Shown: in pieces, positions 16,351-24,036 of the stretch
Position numbering within the stretch: position 1 is the first letter of the stretch
Layout: every line of letters begins with the position of its first letter
Assembly: GCF_001021505.1 (NCBI RefSeq)
Contig: NZ_LDPO01000021.1
Span: 20,245 to 84,244 of the forward strand
Reading direction: 5' to 3'
Source: Mycolicibacter heraklionensis
Lineage (GTDB): Bacteria; Actinomycetota; Actinomycetes; Mycobacteriales; Mycobacteriaceae
Length of the DNA stretch: 64,000 bases
Translations under genes and position numbers: made by a program
The notes under the pieces: generated by a model
The model's database searches: none
What the model was told of the DNA's origin: nothing
The model's input: the letters and a program-made list of their open reading frames with translations, nothing else

Positions 16351-17999
16351 ATGCCATTGTCGGAGACTGCGCTGCTCAGTGTTGCCGGTGATCGTGTCTA
16401 CGGCCGAGGCGAGGATTACGTTCGCTACGTCCGCGGCATCCGGGTCACCGCCGAGAAGGCCTCTGCCTCGGTCCAAGCCAAGGGGTCTACACCGTGGAGC
16501 TCGATTGGTCCGGTCCGCAACCTGACGGTTTCTGTACGTGCCCGCACGCCGCCGACGGGAACTTCTGCAAGCACCTGGTGGCGGTCGGACTCGCTGTGAT
16601 CGACAGTGGCACGCTCGACGACGCCACGCCGGCGGCATCGGCTCTGGAAGCGACCGTGCAAGCGATGCAGATCGACGAGCTTCGCGAACTCGTCATGAGC
16701 CTTGCCCACCGCGACGGCGAAGTCCGCCGCATGCTGGAGGTTCGCGCCACGGCATCCTCCGGTGACGATACGACCGCGAAAGCCGAGTTCGAGGCTTTTG
16801 TACGCACCGCGCTGGAATTCCGCGGATTCGTCGACTATCGCGAGTCCTACACCGTCGCACAAGACGCCAGTCGAGTACTCGACGAGCTCGAGAACCATCT
16901 GAATGACGGGGCTGCCGAAGTCGTGCGGCCGGCCCTGCTGTGCGCGTTGACGCTGCTGCGCACGATCACCGAGCAGGCGGACGATTCGTCGGGCGCGATC
17001 GGCGCTGAATGCGAGCGGGCCGCTGAGCTCTACGCGCAGGCAAGTCGACTGGGTGAACCGGACCCGGCTGAACTCGCACAGTGGCTGGCGGCGTTCCGTG
17101 CGACATCGCCGGGATGGCCGACGTTGGTGCTCGGCGATTTCGTGGAGGTATTCGACGACGATGCCCTCGGGATCTATCGCGCGGCGGTCGCGGACCTGGA
17201 CCGCCAGCATGCAGGTCGCGACCATTGGAGCCGGTTTGAGATCGACGCCATGTTGCTGGAACTGGCCGATCACGACGGCGATGTCGATCGGGCCATCGAC
17301 CTGCTGAACGAACGCGAACACCCGCAATACGGGGCGATCATCACCCGCTTGCGGGAAGCCGGCCGCGACGACGAAGTCGCGGATTGGATCGATCGAGCGG
17401 TTGCCGAAGGGCGGGTCAGCGGTCAAACCGGAGGTAATGACTATTGGCTCAGCCCGACCGCCGTCGCCGAGACGTACGGGGGCCTCGGCCGCATCGACGA
17501 CGCGATCGCCGTTCTGCGTACGGATTTCGTCGGACGGCCTACGGTTCACGCCTATCGGTCGTTGCTGGCCTTTGCTGCCACGATCGATCGCGCCGATGCC
17601 GAACGCACCTGGGCGTTCGACCATGCGCGAGAACTCGCTGATGGATCCGGCTCAGGGTCGGTCCTGGTTCAGCTCGCCCTGAGTGACGGAGACGTGGACG
17701 CCGCGTGGAAGGCCGCCGACCGCTACGGTCCCGGTTGGGCACGGCAGGAACTCGCTACCCAAGGCGCGGAGGCTCGGCCGGTGGCCGCTGCAGATCTGTA
17801 CCGACCGCAGCTCGAGAACGACTTGCAGCGTCCCAACACCAGGCTGTATCCGGGCATTGCCGCGACGCTGGCAACGATGGCCAAACTGTATGAAAGAGGC
17901 GGTCGCAGTGCAGATTTCGCGTCGTACATCGCCAAGATCCGGCAAGACTACGGCAGGCGACCTTCGTTGATGAAGGCGCTCCAAGCAAAGGGACTCTGA
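16351..17999 (+). pseudogene. SWIM zinc-finger protein, frameshifted near N-terminus
   Basis: The N-terminal frame from the ATG at 16351 reads MPLSETALLSVAGDRVYGRG, then RVTAEKASASVQAKG, and is out of register with the main frame. A one-base shift at the G4 run 16482-16485 gives VYTVELDWSGPQPDGFCTCP, continuing to GNFCKHLVAVGLAV. That is a SWIM metal site (C-x-C...C-x-H), used for nucleic-acid or protein binding. The following 430 residues are helical repeats of TPR style to the stop at 17999. The partner frame alone would start at 16494 (MELDW) and keep the zinc site, so a shortened product might still be made. It is divergent from the pRiA4b gene, which has the same kind of indel. Confidence 0.75.
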
Positions 18000-18055
18000 G
18001 CTGTGATCGCCTGTAGGGCATGGCACAGGCGCCGCGGCAGGGGCCCCGGCGAATG

Positions 18056-18364
18056 CTAAAGGCTCAGTACGACGCGAGACCCGTCTGGGCGCTTCACCGC
18101 GACCTCCAGCTCGCCGCCGGTGGCCTCGACGTACTTGCGGAGGGTATCGACCCGGCTGGTGCCCAGATTGCCGTGCTCCATCTGGGAAACGCGATTCTGT
18201 CCGACGCCGATGGCTGCCGCGAGGGAGGTTTGGGTATAACCAGCGTCTTCGCGCAGCTCACGAAGTCGATACTGAGCAACCTCGCGATCCATCTCGTCCT
18301 TGATTGCGTCGATGCGGGCGCGGTTGCCCGGACGGCGACGTCGAAGATCATCGAGCGTGGTCAT
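18056..18364 (-). CDS. HigA-like XRE antitoxin
   Basis: This 102-residue protein contains a helix-turn-helix of the XRE type, TQTSLAAAIGVGQNRVSQME (about residues 44-63), followed by a C-terminal strand pair ELEVAVKRPDGSRVVLSL. It overlaps the upstream toxin gene by 4 bp, so the two are translationally coupled with the toxin first, as in HigBA. The antitoxin would bind the toxin and repress the promoter, where a perfect palindrome is present. Confidence 0.85.
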   Translation of the reverse strand: MTTLDDLRRRRPGNRARIDAIKDEMDREVAQYRLRELREDAGYTQTSLAAAIGVGQNRVSQMEHGNLGTSRVDTLRKYVEATGGELEVAVKRPDGSRVVLSL

Positions 18365-18768
18365 CGTTTCTTCGCCTTTCTTGTCTTCGGCTTGGCGGCT
18401 TTGGCTGCGTCAGCCTGCTTCATCTTCTCTTGGTGCTCGCTGAATAGGCGGTCGGCGACAGGAATGTTTGTCGCATACCACTTCGTCCAATTCCCTGCCT
18501 TGTCCCCGGCGACGAGCATGACCGCCCGAGACTGGAGGTCGAAGGCGAAGAGCACTCGTATGTGGGCTCCGCCTTTCGTAGCGCGAGGCCGAAGCTCCTT
18601 CATGTTCGGGTGCTCCGACCCTTCGAGGGTGTCCACAAACGGCCGGCGCGTGACGGGTCCGTGTTCCTCCAATTGCTCCAGAGCCGCAATCACGCTGTCG
18701 TATTCCTCGTCGTCGAGGGTGTCGATCCATGCTTCGATGAGGGTCAGATCAACCTCCCATTTCCGCAC
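18361..18768 (-). CDS. HigB/RelE-type toxin
   Basis: This 135-residue basic protein has the RelE/HigB-like core: VIAALEQLEEHGPVTRRPFV, LEGSEHPNMKELRP, HIRVLFAFDLQSRAVMLVAG and the closing KWYATNIPVADRLFSEH. Family members are ribosome-dependent mRNA endonucleases. The C-terminus is a Lys/Ala-rich tail (KAAKPKTRKAKKR). It precedes the XRE antitoxin with a 4-bp overlap. Related mycobacterial type II modules have the same order. It lies near the right end of element B, where such a module would stabilise the element. Confidence 0.85.
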   Translation of the reverse strand: MRKWEVDLTLIEAWIDTLDDEEYDSVIAALEQLEEHGPVTRRPFVDTLEGSEHPNMKELRPRATKGGAHIRVLFAFDLQSRAVMLVAGDKAGNWTKWYATNIPVADRLFSEHQEKMKQADAAKAAKPKTRKAKKR

Positions 18769-18778
18769 ACCGAGAGTC

Positions 18779-18796
18779 TATCAGCTTTAACTGATA
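18779..18796 (-). promoter_or_regulatory. Palindromic operator before the HigBA-like pair
   Basis: TATCAG-CTTTAA-CTGATA is a perfect 6-bp inverted repeat with a 6-bp spacer, ending 11 bp upstream of the toxin start. Its position fits autoregulation by the XRE antitoxin. Confidence 0.6.
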
Positions 18797-18841
18797 TCAT
18801 CTAGAGATGATTCCCGCAGGCTGTGGACGTATGGCCATGCT

Positions 18842-18860
18842 GGGACCACCCAGGGACCAC
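18842..18860 (+). promoter_or_regulatory. Paired GGGACCAC repeat, candidate arm site (element B right end)
   Basis: GGGACCAC at 18842 and 18853, again 11 bp apart and 124 bp before the att core, in register with 14049-14067. Confidence 0.6.
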
Positions 18861-18965
18861 ACGTCATGCGCGATGCCGAACGACCTGTACGTCCGTGAAC
18901 GTCATGCACCGCGCGGTGAGGGCGAGAATTGTCGGCGGACTGGGAAAAGGCGCTACCGCTACGTC

Positions 18966-19009
18966 CTGATGGTCAAGTGGTCGCACGTTCAAATCCTGTC
19001 AGCCCGACA
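18966..19009 (+). repeat. Distal att copy 3, diverged
   Basis: It matches the 44-bp tRNA-derived repeat at 41 positions. The anticodon triplet region reads GAT instead of GGG and one T-arm base is changed (GCACG for GCAGG). Free of tRNA selection, it has drifted, which suggests it is older than the copy at 14173. Confidence 0.85.
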
Positions 19010-19093
19010 GTCAGCCTGACAGAGGTCAAAGGGTAGGCCGCCGGCGACCGCGTCGGCGGGCGACGGTCGTCCGTTGGGGTTACTTTGACGTCC

Positions 19094-19555
19094 ATGACGA
19101 ACGAAGAACGACTCCGGCAGATAGCCAGGGACGTATTCCCGGATTGGTCGCGGCCGCCCAGGATTGTGGTGGAGCAGATCGGCGAGCTGGTTAGGCGGTG
19201 GCCGGCTGAAGGCTTCGCCCGCGAGAAGCTGCCAGACCACGGGTGCCGTCTGGTGTGGATCGACCGGCACGTGATCGGACAGTTGGACTACATCGCCGAC
19301 GCTGCGGAGGAGCAGAATCTGGCTGCGGTGATCCGGCCGCTCAGCCAGGTCGCTGGGGTCGACGTCAATGCCTATGGTTCGGCGGACGGTTTCGGGGAGC
19401 GGACGTACCGGCGTGCAATGCGGGTGCGTTTCGCATCGGGGGATCCGATCGAGGTCGACACAACCCAACACACCAACGACAGCCTTCGTGGCCATGCCGA
19501 CCGGTTCATCGATCGGGTACTGGACGCACTGGCGGGCGCACCCGCCGGGGAATAG
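19094..19555 (+). CDS. Hypothetical protein
   Basis: This 153-residue protein starts at the ATG at 19094 (an upstream in-frame TTG at 19085 adds three residues). It is soluble, with helices at the start (EERLRQIARDVFPDW, EQIGELVRRW) and a central alpha/beta part (RAMRVRFASGDPIEVDTTQH). No catalytic motif is recognised. It is the first gene outside the tandem elements, 84 bp past the distal att, and so may belong to the ancestral chromosome. Confidence 0.65.
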   Translation: MTNEERLRQIARDVFPDWSRPPRIVVEQIGELVRRWPAEGFAREKLPDHGCRLVWIDRHVIGQLDYIADAAEEQNLAAVIRPLSQVAGVDVNAYGSADGFGERTYRRAMRVRFASGDPIEVDTTQHTNDSLRGHADRFIDRVLDALAGAPAGE

Positions 19556-19642
19556 GTGCCGGCTCAGTAGAGGACCGCGCCCGAGTTGCTTCCCGGTAGT
19601 GGCTGGGACGCGGGCAGGATGCAGCTCAGCTAGGTTTCGAGC

Positions 19643-20185
19643 ATGGACGCAGCACAGGTGCTGGGGCGGCTGTCGGATCGTCGCTCTCGCCTGGCGTTCC
19701 TCGATGCACCGGCAGCGCCCGGAGTTTATGCGTTTTTCCTCCGTAAGGGTGCTGTGCCGGGACTGCACTGCGGATCCGGGGACTGTCTTTACATCGGGCT
19801 GTCGCAGAACCTTGCTCAGCGGGAGTTCGACACGCATTTCCGTGTGGGCGGCAGCGGCTTCTCCACACTGCGTCGATCGCTGGGCGCGCTGCTGATCGAC
19901 GAACTCGATCTGCAACCCCAACCGAGAAGCGCCGGCACCAGCGACACCAACTATCGCAACTATCGCTTCGACAAGAGCGGCGAGGAAGCACTCAGCGCCT
20001 GGATGCACGATCACCTTGATGTGGCCGTGTTCGAAGAGGCTGATCCCAAATCGCTTGAGCGCGAACTCGCCGTATTAGCCGGGCCGCCATTGAATCTCAC
20101 GCACTGGCCGAACCCGGACGCGCCGACGATCAGGGCGGCGCGCAAGCGCTGCGCTGATGCGGCACGGGCCAGTCGGCGACAGTGA
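19643..20185 (+). CDS. GIY-YIG-like nuclease domain protein
   Basis: This 180-residue protein has the hallmark strands of the GIY-YIG fold: GVYAFFL (about residues 27-33) and CLYIGLSQNLAQRE (about 48-61), where Tyr/Tyr and Arg are the usual catalytic residues. A conserved-looking His follows (DTHFR). The C-terminal helix bundle has an acidic segment that could supply the metal-binding Glu (SLERELAVLAGPPLN). Such proteins cut or process DNA, but single-domain members are mostly uncharacterised. Convergent with the phosphoesterase, 13 bp apart. Confidence 0.7.
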   Translation: MDAAQVLGRLSDRRSRLAFLDAPAAPGVYAFFLRKGAVPGLHCGSGDCLYIGLSQNLAQREFDTHFRVGGSGFSTLRRSLGALLIDELDLQPQPRSAGTSDTNYRNYRFDKSGEEALSAWMHDHLDVAVFEEADPKSLERELAVLAGPPLNLTHWPNPDAPTIRAARKRCADAARASRRQ

Positions 20186-20198
20186 CGCGCGAGAGCGG

Positions 20199-20795
20199 CT
20201 ACTTCGACATTTCCTCGGCCAACTCGTCAGCCGACGCCGGCCGCAGATCCCACGCCTCCAGGCCTACACAGATGCTGCGTTCCCCGCTGCGCCGCTGATC
20301 CGAGTGGGTGTGCCCATGGATGAGCCATCCGCCCAGGTCAGGCAACTGATACTGGTCAAACTGCTTGCGCGAGTAGCGGTCCGGCACGCCGTGGTATGGG
20401 AAATGCGAAAGCAGCACGCTGGTCCCGCCGATCTTGGTCCGCGCCATCTGTTGCACGCTCGCGAACACCAGCGCGTAGTCGGCAAAACGCTTCTGTCCGC
20501 CGCGGTACATCGGGTGGATCGGATCGTGGTTCCCCGTCACAAGGTGGAGCGGTACTCGCAGCGTCGCCAGTTGCTCAAGGGCGAGGTGCATGCTCCCAAC
20601 GCCGCCGGCGCAGATATCACCCAGCACCCACAGTGTGTCGGTGTCGGGGTCGAGCCGGTACAGCGAAGCCATCACCGCCGAGTCATGCGCTGCGACCGTG
20701 TCAAACCCGCGCATGGCCGCCAGTTTGGGGTGCGCAAGGTGCAGATCGGCAACGAAGAAGTCCACGGCGCTGATGATGTCACCGACTACTGACAC
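20199..20795 (-). CDS. Calcineurin-like metallophosphoesterase
   Basis: The protein carries the full dimetal phosphoesterase motif set: FFVADLHLAHPK (D-x-H), LWVLGDIC (GD), VTGNHDP (GNHD), VLLSHFP (H) and LIHGHTH (GHTH). It is about 198 residues from the GTG at 20795; the longer frame to 21029 crosses into the promoter of the divergent secreted protein and is unlikely. Substrates in this family range from nucleotides to phosphodiesters. A short single-domain form like this is typical of small cytosolic hydrolases. Confidence 0.9.
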   Translation of the reverse strand: MSVVGDIISAVDFFVADLHLAHPKLAAMRGFDTVAAHDSAVMASLYRLDPDTDTLWVLGDICAGGVGSMHLALEQLATLRVPLHLVTGNHDPIHPMYRGGQKRFADYALVFASVQQMARTKIGGTSVLLSHFPYHGVPDRYSRKQFDQYQLPDLGGWLIHGHTHSDQRRSGERSICVGLEAWDLRPASADELAEEMSK

Positions 20796-20901
20796 CCATC
20801 GGGAAGGATTGCGCCGCGGGTATCTCCAGCTTCGGACTCGGTGTGCCATGCTGGCCCCAGCCTCAGGTCGCGGCATCAGCGGAATCAAAGGGAGAGGCGC
20901 C

Positions 20902-21567
20902 TTGCAGTTCACTCGTTGGCGGCTCACTCTTACCCTCGCGCTGCTCCTGGGCGTGGGGCTACCCGCTGCTCCACCCGCGGCTGCAATGGTGATCTTGGGC
21001 GGTGGAGCCGCCATCGTCGTTGACGGCAACAGCTACTGCACGCTGACCACGATCGGACGAGACCGGGCCGGTGACGTGGTGGGCTTCACCGGAGCGCAGT
21101 GCGGAGGACCAGGGGCAGCCGTCACGGTCGCGGGAACAGACGCCACCGTCGGCACCGTCGTCGCCGTCAACGGCGACCTTCGCTACGCGGTGATCAAGTT
21201 CGACGTGCCCGACCTGATCCCGGTGTCTGACTACGCCGGTATTGCGATCAACGGTTTAGGCCCAGAACCGCAGTTCGATTCGCTCGTATGCAAGTGGGGA
21301 CCTGCCGACCCTGGTCTCTGTGGTCGCATCACTACCCCCTTCGGGCCACGGGTGAACCTGTTGGCGCAATTTGACCACGGTGACGTGGGCGCTCCGGTAA
21401 CCATGGACGGCCTGCTGGTCGGCATGGTCTACGCGGGCGGAGTGACACTGGGCAGCAGGTATTCGCTTCCGAGGGCGCTCACGTACTTGACGAAATTCAG
21501 TGCGATTCTCGACGATGTCAACGCCGGCGACGGGCCGGGCAGCGGATTCATCCCCATCGGCAGCTGA
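20902..21567 (+). CDS. Secreted trypsin-fold protein lacking catalytic residues
   Basis: TTG at 20902 follows a GGGAGAGG ribosome site and gives 221 residues with a clear Sec signal peptide (LTLTLALLLGVGLPAAPPAA). The layout matches small mycobacterial S1-like serine proteases of the Rv1815 kind, with paired Cys, a TG-x-x-C box and a GD-x-G-x-P box. The His of the usual AGHC is Gln here (TGAQC, Gln66) and the Ser of GDSGGP is Val (GDVGAP, Val162). It should therefore be an inactive exported pseudo-protease, perhaps a binding protein. A longer upstream open frame is not supported. Confidence 0.8.
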   Translation: MQFTRWRLTLTLALLLGVGLPAAPPAAAMVILGGGAAIVVDGNSYCTLTTIGRDRAGDVVGFTGAQCGGPGAAVTVAGTDATVGTVVAVNGDLRYAVIKFDVPDLIPVSDYAGIAINGLGPEPQFDSLVCKWGPADPGLCGRITTPFGPRVNLLAQFDHGDVGAPVTMDGLLVGMVYAGGVTLGSRYSLPRALTYLTKFSAILDDVNAGDGPGSGFIPIGS

Positions 21568-21592
21568 CGCAGCGGTACGGCGGCCGGACACG

Positions 21593-22477
21593 TCAGCACC
21601 GGTAGATCCGTTCGGCATTGCCGGCGAACAGCTTGTCCCGTGCCTCGGCCGGCAGCCCGGCGGTGACGGTCGAGTACGTCTGCCAGAGCTGCTGCAGTGT
21701 CCCGCGCAGGCCGTCTACGGGGAAATTGCTGGCAAAGCAACACCGGTCCACGCCGAAAGTAGCGATTGCGTACTCCAGCCATGGTGTGAACGCCCCGGCG
21801 TTCATCGTCCCGAGCGGCATGGCCAGTCCGGAGAGCTTGCACATGACATTGGGACCGACATCGGCCATCGCCCGCAGCCCCTGCTGCCACCGCCGGTACT
21901 CCGCTTCGGAATCGTCACACGGCCAGCCGGTGTGCTCGACGACCACGAGCAGATCGCCATGGTTGCGTAATCCCCGTGCCGCGGCCGTCAACTGATCCGG
22001 ACGGGCCATGAACTCGAAGATCAGGCCCCGCTCGGCCAGCGCATCGAGCACCTCATCGGCCGGCAGCGAGTCCCGGTCCGCGCCCATTCGGCGGACGCCG
22101 CGAAAGCGTGACGCCGCAAGTTGGGTGTCCAACGCCTCGATGGACTCGGACACCGATTCGGTTGACGGCAGGCCGCCGATGATGGCGTCCGGCCCGCCGC
22201 CCTCGTCGGCGCGTCGGTCGAGTTCCAGCGTCTCGTCGACCGAGAACCAGTCCGTCGCCGCGGCCACATTGACGACCTTCTCGACATTCCAGTCGCCGGC
22301 CTCGGCGGCATAGTCGGACATGTCGAAACGACGGGCCATGGCGCTGACGTCGCCCATGTCGAGGTCTGCCTGCTCGGCCGACGGCGTCAGATAGGGATAC
22401 CAATCGGTGCGAGCCGGATCCCACAGGTGGACATGCGCGTCGACAATGCGCGCGGGTCGCGGCGTCTCGGCGGTCAT
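21593..22477 (-). CDS. Amidohydrolase (amidohydrolase 2 family)
   Basis: This 294-residue TIM-barrel protein begins with the metal-binding motif DAHVHLWDP (about residues 12-20). It also has FRGVRRM, VVVEHTGWP and NVMCKLSGLAM and ends CCFASNFPVDG (Asn in place of the more common Asp or Gly around the final motif). Family members hydrolyse lactones such as 2-pyrone-4,6-dicarboxylate or related rings. The ATG at 22477 overlaps the stop of the SDR gene by 4 bp, making it the third gene of a coupled operon (monooxygenase, SDR, hydrolase). A lactonase acting after a Baeyer-Villiger step would make sense. Confidence 0.88.
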   Translation of the reverse strand: MTAETPRPARIVDAHVHLWDPARTDWYPYLTPSAEQADLDMGDVSAMARRFDMSDYAAEAGDWNVEKVVNVAAATDWFSVDETLELDRRADEGGGPDAIIGGLPSTESVSESIEALDTQLAASRFRGVRRMGADRDSLPADEVLDALAERGLIFEFMARPDQLTAAARGLRNHGDLLVVVEHTGWPCDDSEAEYRRWQQGLRAMADVGPNVMCKLSGLAMPLGTMNAGAFTPWLEYAIATFGVDRCCFASNFPVDGLRGTLQQLWQTYSTVTAGLPAEARDKLFAGNAERIYRC

Positions 22478-24036
22478 CGGGGTTGCACCACTTCCTGAAG
22501 GGCCGTGTCGAACCACGGCGGGACGTCGGGCCCGCCGAAACTGATGCTGCCGACCGGCCGGGGGTGGTTGCGCAGGCCGAACCATCCCTCCCCGGTGACC
22601 AGTTCGGCGCCGGCCAGATCACCGGTGAGCTGACTGCACAACAGATGAGCGATCAAATCCGCAGGGATGGCATCGGATTCGGCGCTGATGGTGAACGGCA
22701 GGACCAGCCCGTCGGTGGCCTGGCGGCCGGCCCGCGCCAGCTGGGCGGCTGCCTGGGCTCGGCTGTGTCCACCGGTGGTGGTGGCGTCGTGCAGGCCCAC
22801 CAGCCGTATCGGGCGGTTGGTGGCGATCGCGAGGTCGGCTACCGCCCGGCTCCATCGGGCGTCCCGGTGGATCTGCGCCACGATGTCACCGTGCTCATCC
22901 AGGATGCGCTGCCACCTCGGCGCCGCCGCTGTGGACGGCGTGCTCGATGAGGCGATGACGACGGCGTCGAGGGCGGGGATGCCGGCCAGCCCCGCAGGCT
23001 CGTCGACCGTCGTCACCGAGACACCCCGGCGCCTCAGGGCCCCGGCAACGGCCGAGGCCACCGCCGGCGAGTCCGCGGCCACGGCACAAGTGTGCGTGGC
23101 GGGGCGTGGTAGTTCGGCGGGCGCGGGCTCAGCGAGGATCGACCCGAATCGGGCGTTGCCGCCGCCACCGGTGATCTGGTGAGTCTCGGCCGGTACCAGC
23201 GCAATCGAGGTCGCGGCATCGAGAAGGTGGGGCAGGTCGGCGTCCCGGACCACCTCGATCAGTCTTGGCTCGTCGATCACCGCGATCTCCGACCCCGCAG
23301 CGAACAGCACGCGACCCTGGCAGGTGGCGAAGTCGTCGGCGACCAGATGCGCGGCGAGCGCGCCGAGGTCCTCCGGGGACGGCATGGCGGCCAGTGACAA
23401 CCCGCCGGTGACCGATGTCGAGGTCTTTGCCAGTGCAGCGGCCACCATCCGGGTCGCGGCGATGGGGGAGATGGCATTGACGGTGACACCGTCGGGCGCG
23501 TGCCGCCCGAGCTGCCAGGTGAGCGCCGCGACCGCGCGTTTGGCGCAACCGTAGGCCCCGGTATCCGCGGAGCGCCAGCCGGACCCGGACGTGACACCCA
23601 GGATGTGTCCCCGGCCGGCGGCGGCCATCAAAGGCATTGCCGCACAGAGCACATTGCGGTACCCGTCGAGGTGGACCGCGAGCACATCCTGCCAGTCGCG
23701 GGAGCTTCCGGTGGTGTAGCTGGTGGGGCGGCTGATGCCGGCGACGTTGACCACCGCATCGAGACCGCCGAACTCATCGGCCAGGTCGGTGAACAACTTC
23801 TGCAGCGCCGCCGCATCGGTGACCGAGACTCCCGAAGCGCGGGCAGTGCCTCCGGCCGCAATGATCCGGTCGGCGGTCGTCTGTTCCGGTGCCGGCAGGG
23901 TCTGGGATCCGTCCAGCGAGACCAGCGGATCGAGGGTCACCACGAGATCACCGGCCCGCCCCAGCGCCTGTGCGATCGCGGCGCCGATCCCGCCACCACC
24001 GCCGGTGACGGCGACCACCCGTTGCCGGTCGGTCAC
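22474..24036 (-). CDS. Two-domain short-chain dehydrogenase
   Basis: The N-terminal 260 residues are a classical SDR: VTGGGGGIGAAIA cofactor loop, NVAGI, and a Y-x-x-x-K catalytic pair in GAYGCAK. The remaining 250 residues (from about HTCAVAADS) look like a second, degenerate Rossmann-type domain without a glycine loop. Most SDRs are about 250 residues, so the double length is unusual. It likely oxidises an alcohol of the pathway substrate. The start overlaps the monooxygenase stop by 4 bp and its stop overlaps the amidohydrolase start, so the three are translationally coupled. Confidence 0.9.
   Translation of the reverse strand: MTDRQRVVAVTGGGGGIGAAIAQALGRAGDLVVTLDPLVSLDGSQTLPAPEQTTADRIIAAGGTARASGVSVTDAAALQKLFTDLADEFGGLDAVVNVAGISRPTSYTTGSSRDWQDVLAVHLDGYRNVLCAAMPLMAAAGRGHILGVTSGSGWRSADTGAYGCAKRAVAALTWQLGRHAPDGVTVNAISPIAATRMVAAALAKTSTSVTGGLSLAAMPSPEDLGALAAHLVADDFATCQGRVLFAAGSEIAVIDEPRLIEVVRDADLPHLLDAATSIALVPAETHQITGGGGNARFGSILAEPAPAELPRPATHTCAVAADSPAVASAVAGALRRRGVSVTTVDEPAGLAGIPALDAVVIASSSTPSTAAAPRWQRILDEHGDIVAQIHRDARWSRAVADLAIATNRPIRLVGLHDATTTGGHSRAQAAAQLARAGRQATDGLVLPFTISAESDAIPADLIAHLLCSQLTGDLAGAELVTGEGWFGLRNHPRPVGSISFGGPDVPPWFDTALQEVVQPR

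Larger units (their letters stand above)
14217..19009. mobile_element. Integrated element B (tandem, decayed)
   Basis: The segment lies between the att repeat at 14173-14216 and a third, imperfect copy at 18966-19009. It carries two toxin-antitoxin-like modules and two frameshifted genes but no integrase. Its right end is homologous to that of element A. The more diverged distal att suggests B integrated first and A later entered the regenerated tRNA site. Alternatively A and B are one element with an internal att duplication. Confidence 0.65.

Noticed and set aside
18966..19009. Possible tRNA with GAT anticodon
   Set aside because: No 5' half exists and the T-arm pairing is broken; it is a diverged att copy.
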